From NCBI GenBank assembly GCA_017507985.1, contig JAFVZV010000167.1, positions 1 through 41,967 of the forward strand: a stretch of DNA of 41,967 bases. Reading direction: 5' to 3'. Numbering within the stretch: the stretch's first letter is position 1; each line of letters starts with the position of its first letter. Shown here piece by piece: positions 24,337 through 32,708 of the stretch. Below the pieces are notes generated by a model. That model did no database searches. It worked only from the letters and a program-made list of their open reading frames with translations, and was not told the DNA's origin. A program made the position numbers and the translations under genes. The DNA comes from Clostridia bacterium. GTDB lineage: Bacteria > Bacillota > Clostridia > Oscillospirales > CAG-272.

Positions 24337-24794
24337 AAAGCATTTCTGTTACTTCTTGGCCGCCCCAAGAAGTACCCAACAAGGGCGCCAAGACGTTCCC
24401 TCTTGGATCTCCCTGCCGTCGCCGTTCTGACATGAACGGCGGAAAGGCGAGATGCAGGCAAATTTTCTCCATCTTGGGCGCATAAGCGCACGCCCAAGAT
24501 GGGTTTGCAAGGGCAAGATTTTTTGCTGTCCGTCCTGTTTGAAATTTCGCCTATCACAGGGTGCGTCGCACTCGGCAAAAACTTTTGTCGTCGCTCGTTT
24601 CGTGCTCCTTCCGTGTCGGTGTTTTTCTTTAAAACACCGACGCAAAAGCTGAATCCGTAACACTTCGCGCCACGATCAGAGAAAGCCGTGTTTTCTCGTG
24701 GCGCGTTGCGGGGATCCAAGGGGCATTAGGCCCTTTGGTTCACTTTCTTGGTTCGTTCTTTCTTGAATGAGAAAGAATGAACATCAATACCGCA

Positions 24795-24844
24795 CACCGA
24801 GCGCGCGAAGCTGGGCGAGGCTGTAGGAACAGTTGTTAAAAATT
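24795..24844 (-). repeat. Right terminal inverted repeat of the hairpin-rich element
   Basis: 50 bases from CACCGAGCGCGCG to GTTGTTAAAAATT, the inverted partner of 24286-24336. It ends 34 bases before the fumC -35 box. Confidence 0.85.
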
Positions 24845-24877
24845 AAGAACCCTTCTCCTAAAATCCCCCTTCCCCTC

Positions 24878-24906
24878 TTGCCAATTTCTCCGTTTTGTGT
24901 TACAAT
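24878..24906 (+). promoter_or_regulatory. Sigma-A promoter of fumC-malic enzyme operon
   Basis: TTGCCA (24878-24883), 17-base spacer, TACAAT (24901-24906), 37 bases before the ATG. Confidence 0.72.
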
Positions 24907-24943
24907 AGAAAAATAAATTAAGACTCAACCCGGAGGAACCACC

Positions 24944-26332
24944 ATGATTGATCAAAATACTTCCTCTTTTCGCATAGAGCATGACTCCATGGGCGAGATT
25001 GCCGTTCCTGCCGACAAATATTGGGGCGCGCAATCCCAGCGCAGTCTGCAAAATTTTCCTATCGGTGAGGAAACAATGCCTACCGAGATCATCCGCGCCT
25101 TTGGCTATCTCAAAAAAGCCGCCGCGCTGACCAACGCCGCCTTGCGCCCCGAAAAAATGACAATCGAAAAACGCAACGCCATCGCGTGTGCCTGCGATGA
25201 AATCATCGAAGGTAAGCTGAATAACCATTTTCCACTTGTTGTCTGGCAAACAGGCAGTGGAACGCAGAGCAACATGAACGCCAACGAAGTCATTGCCAAT
25301 CGCGGTAACGAGATCGTGGGCAAAGCACTGCTTCACCCCAACGACGATGTCAATATGTCTCAGTCGTCCAACGACACCTTCCCCACTGCCATGCACATCG
25401 CGGCAATTCTATCCGTCGAGCAAGCTCTGCTCCCTGCCGCCAAGGCTTTTGAAATCACTCTCGCTCGCTTGGAAGAGGAAAACGCCGACGTGATCAAATG
25501 CGGCCGTACCCATCTGCAAGACGCCACTCCCATTCGCTTCTCACAGGAAATCAGCGGTTGGCGCGCCTCCATCGAGAAGGATATCCTTATGATCTGCGAT
25601 GCGTTCGAGCATCTGCGCCCCCTCGCTCTGGGCGGTACTGCCGTCGGCACGGGACTCAATGCCCCGCGTGGCTTTGACATCGCCGTAGCCAATGCGCTCT
25701 CCGATCTGTGCGGTACGTCATTTAAAACAGCTGATAACAAATTCCACGCCTTGACCTCCAAAGACGAGTTGGTATTTGCCCACGGTGCTCTCAAAGCGCT
25801 GGCAGGCGACCTGATGAAAATCGCCAATGACATCCGCTGGCTGGCAAGCGGGCCTCGCTTGGGTCTTGGCGAGATCTTCATTCCCGAAAACGAACCCGGC
25901 TCATCTATCATGCCCGGTAAAGTCAATCCCACCCAATGTGAGTCTATCACTATGATCGCCGTGCAGGTTATGGGCAACGACACGACCATCGGCATGGCCG
26001 CGTCCCAAGGCAATTTTGAGCTCAACGTCTTTATGCCTGTGTTGGCCTATAACTTTTTGCAATCCGTCCGTCTGCTGGCCGACGGCATACGGTCATTCAA
26101 CGACCGTTGCGTCAGCGGCATTCGAGCAAACCGCGAGAAAATGAATGAAAATTTGCATCGTTCACTCATGCTTGTCACCTGTCTCAACCCTCATATCGGC
26201 TATGAAAACGCCGCTCGCGTAGCTAAAAAGGCTTACGCTGAAAATATTACGCTCAAAGATGCTTGCGTTGCCCTCGGCTATTTAAGTGCCGAGCAGTTCG
26301 ACCAAGTATTCCACCCCGAGCAAATGGTATAA
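24944..26332 (+). CDS. fumC: Class II fumarate hydratase
   Basis: 462 aa, full length. It interconverts fumarate and L-malate. Family motifs in order: [77 protein letters not shown] and the fumarase/aspartase signature [15 protein letters not shown] near residue 320, with the mobile catalytic Ser loop. [11 protein letters not shown] (not TH-LQDA of aspartase with TS) and the neighbouring malic enzyme favour fumarase. The ATG has CCGGAGG upstream. It is the first gene of the operon; the malic enzyme follows 21 bases later, so fumarate can be drained to malate and then pyruvate, or the reverse in succinate formation. Confidence 0.94.
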   Translation: MIDQNTSSFRIEHDSMGEIAVPADKYWGAQSQRSLQNFPIGEETMPTEIIRAFGYLKKAAALTNAALRPEKMTIEKRNAIACACDEIIEGKLNNHFPLVVWQTGSGTQSNMNANEVIANRGNEIVGKALLHPNDDVNMSQSSNDTFPTAMHIAAILSVEQALLPAAKAFEITLARLEEENADVIKCGRTHLQDATPIRFSQEISGWRASIEKDILMICDAFEHLRPLALGGTAVGTGLNAPRGFDIAVANALSDLCGTSFKTADNKFHALTSKDELVFAHGALKALAGDLMKIANDIRWLASGPRLGLGEIFIPENEPGSSIMPGKVNPTQCESITMIAVQVMGNDTTIGMAASQGNFELNVFMPVLAYNFLQSVRLLADGIRSFNDRCVSGIRANREKMNENLHRSLMLVTCLNPHIGYENAARVAKKAYAENITLKDACVALGYLSAEQFDQVFHPEQMV

Positions 26333-26353
26333 TTTAGCGAAAGAGGTACTCCC

Positions 26354-27526
26354 ATGGACATCCGTCAAGAATCCTTACAAAAGCATTACGATTGGAAGGG
26401 CAAGATCGAAGTCATCTCACGTGCTCATATTGAGAACCGTCATGACCTCTCACTCGCCTACACCCCCGGCGTAGCCGAGCCCTGCCTGGAAATACAAAAG
26501 CATCCCGAAAAATCCTATGAGCTTACCCGACGCTCCAATCTTGTTGCCGTTGTTACCGACGGCACCGCCGTGCTGGGACTGGGCGATATTGGCCCAGAGG
26601 CAGGTATGCCCGTTATGGAAGGCAAATGTGCTCTGTTTAAAACCTTCGCCGATGTGGATGCCTTTCCTCTTTGCATCCGCTCCAAGGATGTAGATGAGAT
26701 CGTCCGTACCATTTATCTTCTTTCCGGTAGCTTCGGAGGTATCAACTTAGAAGATATCAGCGCCCCCCGTTGCTTTGAGATCGAGCAAAAGCTCAAGGAA
26801 ATATGTGATATTCCCGTTTTTCACGATGATCAGCACGGCACGGCTATCGTCGTTGCCGCCGCACTGCTGAACGCATTGAAAGTCGTTGGTAAAAAGATCG
26901 AACAGATCCACATTGTCATCAACGGTGCAGGTTCGGCCGGCATCGCCATCGGCCGTCACCTCCTTAATATGGGCGTCAAAAATCTGCTCATGGTCGACCG
27001 TTTCGGTATCATCTGCGAAGGCATGGACAACCTCAATTCCGCCCACGCCGACATCGCCAAGGTCACCAACCGCGATCATCTGACGGGAACGCTGTCCGAT
27101 GCCATGAAGGGCGCCGACGTTTTCATCGGCGTGTCCGCACCGGGTGTCGTGTCGCAGGATATGATCCGTTCTATGGCAGAAGATGCCATCGTTTTTCCTA
27201 TGGCCAATCCCACCCCCGAGATCATGCCCGAGGAAGCCCTCGCCGCCGGTGCCCGCATTGTCGGCACAGGACGGTCTGATTTTCCCAATCAGATCAATAA
27301 CGTCCTCGCCTTCCCCGGTATTTTCCGTGGTGCGTTGGACTGCCGCGCTACCTGTATTAACGAGGAGATGAAAATCGCCACCTCCTATGCGCTCTCCTCA
27401 CTTATTCCCGAAAATGAGTTGAACGAGCAAAACATCATCCCCGCCGCCCTTGATACGCGCGTCGCCCCTGCCGTCGCCGCTGCCGTGATCAAGGCCGCTC
27501 ATAAAACGGGCGTGGCGCGCTTATGA
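26354..27526 (+). CDS. NAD-dependent malic enzyme
   Basis: 390 aa, the short bacterial type without the phosphotransacetylase domain. It oxidatively decarboxylates malate to pyruvate and CO2. Visible are [14 protein letters not shown] with the catalytic Tyr, [40 protein letters not shown] with the catalytic Lys, [15 protein letters not shown] and [20 protein letters not shown] with metal ligands, then the Rossmann loop [12 protein letters not shown]. The segment LLMVDRFGI shows an Asp at the end of beta-2, suggesting NAD preference. SD AAAGAGG. A terminator follows. Confidence 0.94.
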   Translation: MDIRQESLQKHYDWKGKIEVISRAHIENRHDLSLAYTPGVAEPCLEIQKHPEKSYELTRRSNLVAVVTDGTAVLGLGDIGPEAGMPVMEGKCALFKTFADVDAFPLCIRSKDVDEIVRTIYLLSGSFGGINLEDISAPRCFEIEQKLKEICDIPVFHDDQHGTAIVVAAALLNALKVVGKKIEQIHIVINGAGSAGIAIGRHLLNMGVKNLLMVDRFGIICEGMDNLNSAHADIAKVTNRDHLTGTLSDAMKGADVFIGVSAPGVVSQDMIRSMAEDAIVFPMANPTPEIMPEEALAAGARIVGTGRSDFPNQINNVLAFPGIFRGALDCRATCINEEMKIATSYALSSLIPENELNEQNIIPAALDTRVAPAVAAAVIKAAHKTGVARL

Positions 27527-27540
27527 CACCATTTAAAAAT

Positions 27541-27577
27541 ATATAGAAACAGAGCGTGCACCGAGGTGCACGCTCTG
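27541..27577. terminator. Probable bidirectional terminator between malic enzyme and collagen-like gene
   Basis: Perfect 12-bp arms (27550-27561, 27566-27577), CGAG loop. Minus strand tail TTTCTATATATTTTT is T-rich; plus strand tail CTTGTTATTTACTTT is weaker. It serves both convergent genes. Confidence 0.7.
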
Positions 27578-27585
27578 CTTGTTAT

Positions 27586-29535
27586 TTACTTTTGTTTCAA
27601 CATCGGATATCTTCCGTTTTCCAAATTGATATTGGTAATATCCCAAATCGTCAGATCCCAACCCAGCGAAACGGTATAAAAATCGGGATTTTGCAGTTGT
27701 TCAATCGTCATCACGGTAGCATTGGTGAGAGGCTTATTGGCGATCGTCACAAACTCACTCTTGTAACAATTGGCAACAGTACCGCTGTTGCTTGCGCAAA
27801 CATCGCCGTTTGAACTATTGCACTCTACTGCCCCACCATAAACCAAACAATCGCGAATGATGCCCGTCGAATTATTGATAGCCACGATATGACCGGCCTG
27901 GCCATAATTCTCGGCTCCGATATTATAGCTGTAACCGTAAGAATATAGCGACACATTCGTATAGCAAGACGTGACAAGTCCACTATTACTGGCCACAATG
28001 CCTCCCGCTGCCGATGTATTTCGATTATTCTTGGTCTGACTTATATAAACAGATCCCGTTGCATAACAATGCTGAATGGTCCCTTGTGAAAATCCCGCAA
28101 TCAAACCACCGTAACGATGGTAGGCCGTTATCACCCGGATATTACCGCCTTGGGAAGTGCATTTTTCAATCACGCCTGCATTATACGCTACAACTCCTCC
28201 CGCATACAAAGCCGCTGTAATGCTGGTATTTTCTACTACCAACTTAAAATTCGCCACGTTCAGGTTACGGACGGTTCCCGTGTTGTATCCGAACAAGCCT
28301 GTATATTGCGAAGGTGCAACCGTGAAATTACTGATGGTATACCCCTGACCGTCAAATATACCGCGGAAGGGCGTCTGATTGCTCGCACCGATCGTAGGCA
28401 AAGCCAAACCGTCGCAATCGATGTCATTCATCAAAATATATGTACCCTCAAGATTCTCATTGATCTTGGCAAGGTCGTTGATGTCATAAATCTTAATGCC
28501 CGTGATCTGCGTCCCCGGCACCCATTTCGCCGTCAAGGTAATGCTCTCGTGCACTCTATAAGGAGAAGTTACAGGGTAGTTGTCACTCTCATCAATATAC
28601 CAACCGTCAAATGCGTAGCCGTCATACTCGGGTGTTGGCAGATAGATAGATGTGCCGGCCGTTATGTTCACCTCATAGGGAACACCGTCAGGGAGTCTGC
28701 CTCCGCCGACAGAATAGCGAACCTTTACAAGTCCCTCAGGTGCGGGCGTGCCGTTGACCTCGTAAAGGTTGTGCCATACGCTCTCACCCTCATATTGCCA
28801 TTGCAGCCATCCGTTATCAACGCGGAATACCGGCGTTTTTCCATCCGCGCCGTTCTCACCGGGATCGCCCTTTTCGCCGTCTTTACCATCTTGGCCGTTC
28901 TGGCCATCCTTGCCCTCAGCGCGGATACCGGTGTCCTCGTCGCCGATCCACCAGTTGCCGTTCTCACCGATGTGCGGCGTGGTGCCATTCTTACCGTCCG
29001 TACCGTTCACGCCATCTTTACCATCCTGGCCATCTTTACCATCCTGGCCATCTTTACCATCCTGGCCATCTTTACCATCCTGACCGTCCTGGCCATCCTT
29101 GGCCTCAGCGCGGATACCGGTGTCCTTGTCGCCGATCCACCAGTTGCCGTTCTCACCGATGTGCGGCGTGGTGCCGTTCTTACCGTCCGTACCGTTCACG
29201 CCATCTTTACCATCCTGGCCATCTTTACCATCCTGGCCATCTTTACCATCCTGACCGTCCTGACCGTCCTGGCCGTCCTTGGCCTCAGCGCGGATACCGG
29301 TGTCCTTGTCGCCGATCCACCAGTTGCCGTTGCTTCCGATGTAAGGCGTCAGGCCGTCCTCGCCATTCGCGCCCGTAGCACCCGGCTCGCCCTTTTCGCC
29401 TTGCTGTCCTGGCTCTCCTTTTTCACCCTTTTGGCCGGGTTCGCCCTGCGGCCCTGCGCAAGACACTGCCATACTCATGACCATAATCAACGCCACGATC
29501 ATGCAAATAAGTTTTATCCCTTTTTGCCGCTTCAT
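27586..29535 (-). CDS. Collagen-like repeat surface lipoprotein
   Basis: 649 aa. A signal peptide with lipobox AVSC gives Cys26. Directly after it run Gly-x-y collagen-like repeats (GPQGEPGQKGEKGEPGQQG, then many GKDGQD units), interrupted three times by a NGNWWIGDKDTGIRAEAKDG-type module near residues 68, 135 and 200. A linker with WLQWQYEGESVWHNLYEVNG follows. Then comes an InlB-B/Listeria-Bacteroides repeat (YDGYAFDGWYIDESDNYP, SITLTAKWVPG), and finally GLUG-like beta-helix repeats (YAGGVVAYNAGVIEKCTSQG, GGLIAGFSQGTIQHCYATGS). The plan suggests a trimeric stalk carrying an adhesion-type tip on the cell or spore surface. SD AGGAGG; strong promoter. Confidence 0.87.
   Translation of the reverse strand: MKRQKGIKLICMIVALIMVMSMAVSCAGPQGEPGQKGEKGEPGQQGEKGEPGATGANGEDGLTPYIGSNGNWWIGDKDTGIRAEAKDGQDGQDGQDGKDGQDGKDGQDGKDGVNGTDGKNGTTPHIGENGNWWIGDKDTGIRAEAKDGQDGQDGKDGQDGKDGQDGKDGQDGKDGVNGTDGKNGTTPHIGENGNWWIGDEDTGIRAEGKDGQNGQDGKDGEKGDPGENGADGKTPVFRVDNGWLQWQYEGESVWHNLYEVNGTPAPEGLVKVRYSVGGGRLPDGVPYEVNITAGTSIYLPTPEYDGYAFDGWYIDESDNYPVTSPYRVHESITLTAKWVPGTQITGIKIYDINDLAKINENLEGTYILMNDIDCDGLALPTIGASNQTPFRGIFDGQGYTISNFTVAPSQYTGLFGYNTGTVRNLNVANFKLVVENTSITAALYAGGVVAYNAGVIEKCTSQGGNIRVITAYHRYGGLIAGFSQGTIQHCYATGSVYISQTKNNRNTSAAGGIVASNSGLVTSCYTNVSLYSYGYSYNIGAENYGQAGHIVAINNSTGIIRDCLVYGGAVECNSSNGDVCASNSGTVANCYKSEFVTIANKPLTNATVMTIEQLQNPDFYTVSLGWDLTIWDITNINLENGRYPMLKQK
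28900..29300. repeat. Tandem 18-base and ~180-base repeats inside the collagen-like gene
   Basis: On the plus strand four copies of an 18-base unit CATCTTTACCATCCTGGC run from 29013 to 29084 (the last with A for G near the end). Three more start at 29202, 29220 and 29238. Flanking these, a longer module that encodes the GNWWIGDKDTGI block recurs three times almost identically. Such arrays can change copy number by slippage without breaking the frame (multiples of three). Confidence 0.85.
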
Positions 29536-29574
29536 GATTCGATCCTCCTATGCATAGCAAATATGCTTTTTTTG

Positions 29575-29603
29575 ATTATAGCACGCATTTTTTCCATCGT
29601 CAA
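29575..29603 (-). promoter_or_regulatory. Sigma-A promoter of the collagen-like lipoprotein
   Basis: Minus strand TTGACG (29603-29598), 17 bases, perfect TATAAT (29580-29575), about 40 bases before the ATG. Confidence 0.78.
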
Positions 29604-29608
29604 GACTT

Positions 29609-29645
29609 TTTCAAAAAAGGAGACCTCAACAGAGATCTCCTTTTT
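29609..29645. terminator. Terminator of the acyl-CoA synthetase-marR operon
   Basis: Arms 29619-29627 and 29632-29640 (8 of 9 paired), AACA loop, with a minus-strand TTTTTTGA and a plus-strand TTTTTGC tail. It falls right after the marR stop. Confidence 0.65.
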
Positions 29646-29649
29646 GCTA

Positions 29650-30129
29650 TTATACCACTTCTTGCTTCAGTTCCTTGGGCTGCTCTGCCACCTGCGAGAG
29701 ATTCGCCGACAGCTTTTGGAGCGTCATGTAAAACGATTCCAGCTCCTCCTCGCTCACACCCGCGTCAGCCGCGCTTTGCGCTGCCATGGCATATTCTGTG
29801 ATAGTACGCGCCAGCTCCTCACCTTTTTCAGTCAAACGAATACGTGAATTGTAGTTCTTGCGTTTTTCGCCGCCACCGATCGCGACCTCAATATATCCGT
29901 GGGCGCGTAATTCCTCGACCTCGCGAGAAACGAGCGAGCGATCGATCTTGCTTTTGGAAGCCAGCGTTGCTGCCGTCAATCCGTCGGGGTGCGAAAGCAG
30001 TTCATACAGCCAAAACACATGGACACTCTTGACCCCAAGTGTGGGAGCAATGGACAGCTTGATCTTGTTGACACTTTTATGCACACTTTCGATCAACTGT
30101 ACAAATTGGTTAAAACGTTCTGATTCCAT
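29650..30129 (-). CDS. MarR family transcriptional regulator
   Basis: 159 aa. The winged helix-turn-helix is clear: LTAATLASKSKIDRSLVSRE, then VEELRAHGYIEVAIGGGEKR and IRLTEKGEELAR form recognition helix and wing. Such proteins bind as dimers to short palindromes and usually release on binding an aromatic or fatty ligand. It is 25 bases downstream of the acyl-CoA synthetase-like gene and the two are cotranscribed. A perfect 7+4+7 palindrome overlaps the operon -35 box and is the probable target (inference). Confidence 0.9.
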   Translation of the reverse strand: MESERFNQFVQLIESVHKSVNKIKLSIAPTLGVKSVHVFWLYELLSHPDGLTAATLASKSKIDRSLVSREVEELRAHGYIEVAIGGGEKRKNYNSRIRLTEKGEELARTITEYAMAAQSAADAGVSEEELESFYMTLQKLSANLSQVAEQPKELKQEVV

Positions 30130-30154
30130 GTTCTATATCCTTTTGCTTCGCTTA

Positions 30155-31837
30155 TTACTTAATGGTGCGATCCAGCTCAAATCTTTTGATCTTACGTAAA
30201 GTATTCTTAGGGAATTCTTCCTTTCTGACCTTGAGCATGCCAACCTTCTTATACGCCGTTGCCGTGCGGTTGTATTCGTCGATCTTTTCCTTCAAATATG
30301 CAGACACGTCCTCAATATTGTTGGCCTTGATATACTCATTGTCAGGATAGATCTCGGCTACAATGGTATTGTATGCGCTGCCGCGCTTGCTCTGCCCCTC
30401 GTAAACAACGATCTCCAAAATACCGCCTGTCGCACACAGCTCCGTCTCAATTTCCTCGGGATAAACGTTTTTACCATTGGACAGAATGATGAGATTTTTG
30501 AGTCGGCCGGTAATAGTCAAAATACCGTTTTCGATCTTTCCGTAATCTCCCGTACGGAAATAGCCGTTTTCGTCAAACGCTGCCGCGGTAGCCGCTTCGT
30601 CCTTGTAGTAACCCATCATAACGTTGGGGCCCTTGACACGAATCTCGCCCTCACCGTCCTCATTGGGATCGGCAATGATCATATCCGCACAGCGAAGCAC
30701 GCGACCGACACTGCCGGGAACACGCTCCTTGTTGCGATTGACCGACAGCAAGGGAGCACACTCCGTAATGCCGTAGCCATTGAGCACACTGATGCCCCAG
30801 CTCTCATACGCGTGAATGATGTCAGCGTTCAAGGGGGCGCCGCCGCAAATGACCAGCTTGAGCTTGCCGCCAAAGACCGACAAAATGGAACCAAACAGCT
30901 TTTCGCGCAAGTCGACCTTGACATGGCGCAGACCGTTGCTCACCTTCATCATGTAGGACAGAATATTCTCCTTGCCCGTCTCCTTGACGTTGGCAAGAAT
31001 CTTACGGTAAAATGTTTCCAGATACAGCGGCACCAGGATCAAATGCTCCGGTTGCTCGGCTTTGAGTTCCTTTTGAATATACCGCAACCCCGAAGAAAGA
31101 TATACCTCAGCCCCCACAAGCATATGACCGATCATATTGACCGTCGTACCAAAGGTGTGATGGGGCGGGAGCACCGCCATAGTCTTTTTGCTGACAGATA
31201 TATATTCCATACCGCCCGCAATATCCGTTAAAATCGCGTGTTGGGACAGCATGACACCCTTGCCCTTACCTGTCGTACCCGATGTAAAGACGATTTCGGC
31301 ACACACATCGGGATCGATTACGGGAAGCTCAGGTTTTTGCTCCATTGCCGCTCCCTGTGCTTCCAGAGCAGCGACAGTGTTCTCACCTTCACCGCCAATG
31401 GTGTAGCGCGCCTTGACCTGACAATCGGAATTTGCCAAAACAGCCTCTGCTTTGGCACCAATGTCTGCGTCATGGAACAAAAATTCACAATCGGCAAATG
31501 CCACAGTCGTTGCCAGCTCTTCGCCGCTCCACTCGCGGTCAAGCGGAACGACCACTGCGCCAATCGAAAGTAGCGCATAATACAGCTTAATCCAAGAAAA
31601 GGACAGCTTGCCCACAATGGCACAATGCTTGCCGTGACAACCCAACGCCAGTAGCGCGTCTGCCAGATCTCTCACCTGATCCCTGAGTTGGATAAAGGAT
31701 ACCTTGACCGACTCTGCATCACTGGGGGATACACGGTAGGAATAGGCAATATCGTTGCCGTAAATGGTAGCCGCACCCTGCAATAGCTGCTGTACGTCGC
31801 GATATTCAATGGTTGGATTCAATGCATAAGGTTTCAT
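30155..31837 (-). CDS. AMP-dependent acyl-CoA/acyl-ACP synthetase-like protein
   Basis: 560 aa of the ANL superfamily. It adenylates a carboxylic acid, then transfers it to a thiol. Motifs: AMP-binding P-loop IVFTSGTTGKGKGVMLSQHA, LNGYGITECAPLLSV (A5), YFRTGDYGKIENGILTITGR (A7/A8) with the hinge Asp and LIILSNGKNVYPEEIE, and the catalytic C-terminal Lys in FPKNTLRKIKRFELD (A10). The closest pattern is long-chain fatty acid-CoA ligase. It is first in a two-gene operon with a MarR-type regulator, so a fatty or aromatic acid may be both substrate and signal (inference). The ATG at 31837 has a GAGGTG stretch upstream. Confidence 0.9.
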   Translation of the reverse strand: MKPYALNPTIEYRDVQQLLQGAATIYGNDIAYSYRVSPSDAESVKVSFIQLRDQVRDLADALLALGCHGKHCAIVGKLSFSWIKLYYALLSIGAVVVPLDREWSGEELATTVAFADCEFLFHDADIGAKAEAVLANSDCQVKARYTIGGEGENTVAALEAQGAAMEQKPELPVIDPDVCAEIVFTSGTTGKGKGVMLSQHAILTDIAGGMEYISVSKKTMAVLPPHHTFGTTVNMIGHMLVGAEVYLSSGLRYIQKELKAEQPEHLILVPLYLETFYRKILANVKETGKENILSYMMKVSNGLRHVKVDLREKLFGSILSVFGGKLKLVICGGAPLNADIIHAYESWGISVLNGYGITECAPLLSVNRNKERVPGSVGRVLRCADMIIADPNEDGEGEIRVKGPNVMMGYYKDEAATAAAFDENGYFRTGDYGKIENGILTITGRLKNLIILSNGKNVYPEEIETELCATGGILEIVVYEGQSKRGSAYNTIVAEIYPDNEYIKANNIEDVSAYLKEKIDEYNRTATAYKKVGMLKVRKEEFPKNTLRKIKRFELDRTIK

Positions 31838-31924
31838 AATTACACCTCGTTGGTCATGTTATATACAAATTTCATAGCACTCTTTTTGATTTGCTCGCCG
31901 CGAAAAACCGCACGAACGCATGAT

Positions 31925-31953
31925 ATTATAACACATTCATGTTGATATGTCAA
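31925..31953 (-). promoter_or_regulatory. Sigma-A promoter of the synthetase-marR operon
   Basis: Perfect TTGACA (31953-31948), 17-base spacer, perfect TATAAT (31930-31925) on the minus strand, roughly 88 bases before the start codon. Confidence 0.85.
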
Positions 31954-31956
31954 CAT
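31939..31956. promoter_or_regulatory. Candidate MarR operator
   Basis: ATGTTGA-TATG-TCAACAT is a perfect 7-bp inverted repeat with a 4-base centre, 18 bases in all. It covers the -35 box and part of the spacer, where a repressor dimer would exclude RNA polymerase. Confidence 0.6.
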
Positions 31957-31995
31957 TTTTTTGAAAATTCATACGTTGCTCCCTCAACAGTCATC

Positions 31996-32024
31996 TTGAC
32001 AAAGCCAATAAAATGCAGTATACT
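31996..32024 (+). promoter_or_regulatory. Sigma-A promoter of the DUF1294 gene
   Basis: TTGACA (31996-32001), 17-base spacer, TATACT (32019-32024), 31 bases before the ATG. Confidence 0.8.
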
Positions 32025-32055
32025 GACATCATCAATACATAAGGAGGATTCCCCC

Positions 32056-32328
32056 ATGCCCCCCTACATTATCTCATTGGTTGCTATGCTGATCATCAGC
32101 ATCATCGCGTTTGCCGCCTATGGTCTGGATAAGCGAAAGGCAAAAAAAGGCGTTTGGCGCACCAAAGAGGCCGTACTGCTCGGTCTTGGCTTTTGCGGCG
32201 GTGCCGTTGGCGCGTTGCTTGGTATGAAACTGTTTCATCACAAGACAAAGCATTGGTATTTTTGGGTCGTCAACGTGCTGGGACTTGCTTGGCAGGTTGC
32301 CCTCGTGATCTTTTTTGTGTTGAACTGA
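32056..32328 (+). CDS. DUF1294 family small membrane protein
   Basis: 90 aa. Two or three hydrophobic helices (PYIISLVAMLIISIIAFAAY, EAVLLGLGFCGGAVGALLGM, WYFWVVNVLGLAWQVALVIF) around the DUF1294 hallmark: AAYGLDKRKAKKGVWRTKE, then LLGMKLFHHKTKHWYF. The family is widespread and of unknown function. The ATG at 32056 follows AAGGAGG; the frame is open further upstream but lacks support. Own promoter. Confidence 0.9.
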   Translation: MPPYIISLVAMLIISIIAFAAYGLDKRKAKKGVWRTKEAVLLGLGFCGGAVGALLGMKLFHHKTKHWYFWVVNVLGLAWQVALVIFFVLN

Positions 32329-32333
32329 TCAAT

Positions 32334-32708
32334 CTAAATCAAGTTTTCAAGAGCCGCCCGTTCAGGGCGGCTCATTTCTTCAATAGCAGCAAGTAACCGC
32401 TCACGCGCCCCCACATATTCGGGTACTCCCGCATCAAGCAGCGGCGTGTAAACGTCAAGATCTCCCACCAGATCATTGACCGTTCGCCAGACAGTCTGAT
32501 TCATGGTCGGGCGCATCCATCCCCGCCATCGCCTCCAAAAAGCCGTTAGCTCATGAATGGAAGAAAGGGCTTGTTCATCGGGGAACGCAGGCAGTGCTTC
32601 GACCAGTGCTTGCATCGTTCCGCTGACATAGCGATTCATGATCATACTACCCATGATCATGACGAGCATCAATACAAATAAGACCAACGATATACGCACC
32701 GCCCTCAT
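32334..32708 (-). CDS. DUF4363-like membrane-anchored protein
   Basis: 124 aa. One N-terminal transmembrane helix (VRISLVLFVLMLVMIMGSMI), then a helical outside domain with AFWRRWRGWMRPTMNQTVWR. This size, the single anchor and the position after a DUF421 protein match the DUF4363 family found in sporulating Clostridia. Its ATG overlaps the DUF421 stop by four bases (ATGA), so translation is coupled. The function is unknown. Confidence 0.72.
   Translation of the reverse strand: MRAVRISLVLFVLMLVMIMGSMIMNRYVSGTMQALVEALPAFPDEQALSSIHELTAFWRRWRGWMRPTMNQTVWRTVNDLVGDLDVYTPLLDAGVPEYVGARERLLAAIEEMSRPERAALENLI
32351..32373 (+). terminator. Possible terminator of DUF1294
   Basis: Perfect 9-bp GC-rich arms (32351-32359, 32365-32373) then ATTTCTT. 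It lies inside the 3' end of the opposing DUF4363-like gene, and the T-tract is poor. Confidence 0.4.

Larger units (their letters stand above)
24286..24844. repeat. Hairpin-rich element bounded by terminal inverted repeats (MITE-like or structured RNA)
   Basis: 559 bases without a credible gene. The two ends are imperfect inverted copies of ~50 bases (45 of 51 aligned positions identical, one gap). Inside, strong hairpins follow one another: arms 24350-24359/24365-24374 (10 bp perfect), 24388-24393/24401-24406 (6), 24421-24427/24434-24440 (7), 24470-24480/24491-24501 (11 perfect), 24615-24625/24631-24641 (11 perfect), 24667-24675/24696-24704 (9) and 24751-24763/24770-24782 (12 of 13). No transposase, no target-site duplication that I can see, and no T-run after the stems. 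It fits a non-autonomous mobile repeat or a large folded RNA whose ends pair. Confidence 0.78.

Noticed and set aside
24188-24719. Several short overlapping frames inside the hairpin-rich element (94-142 residues)
   Set aside because: They overlap in different frames, lack ribosome sites, have no family signal and cross the palindromes; non-coding is more likely.
24841-24876. Possible extension of the right terminal repeat toward fumC
   Set aside because: Similarity to the left flank beyond the AATT edge is weak and needs several gaps, so the element edge was set at 24844.
28900-29300. Regular short repeats resembling a CRISPR array
   Set aside because: The repeats are contiguous 18-base coding units without spacers, and no cas gene is present.
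28117-29847. A 576-residue plus-strand frame opposite the collagen-like gene
   Set aside because: Its repeats (TILAIFTILAIF) are only the complement of the Gly-Lys-Asp coding repeats; no start site or promoter.
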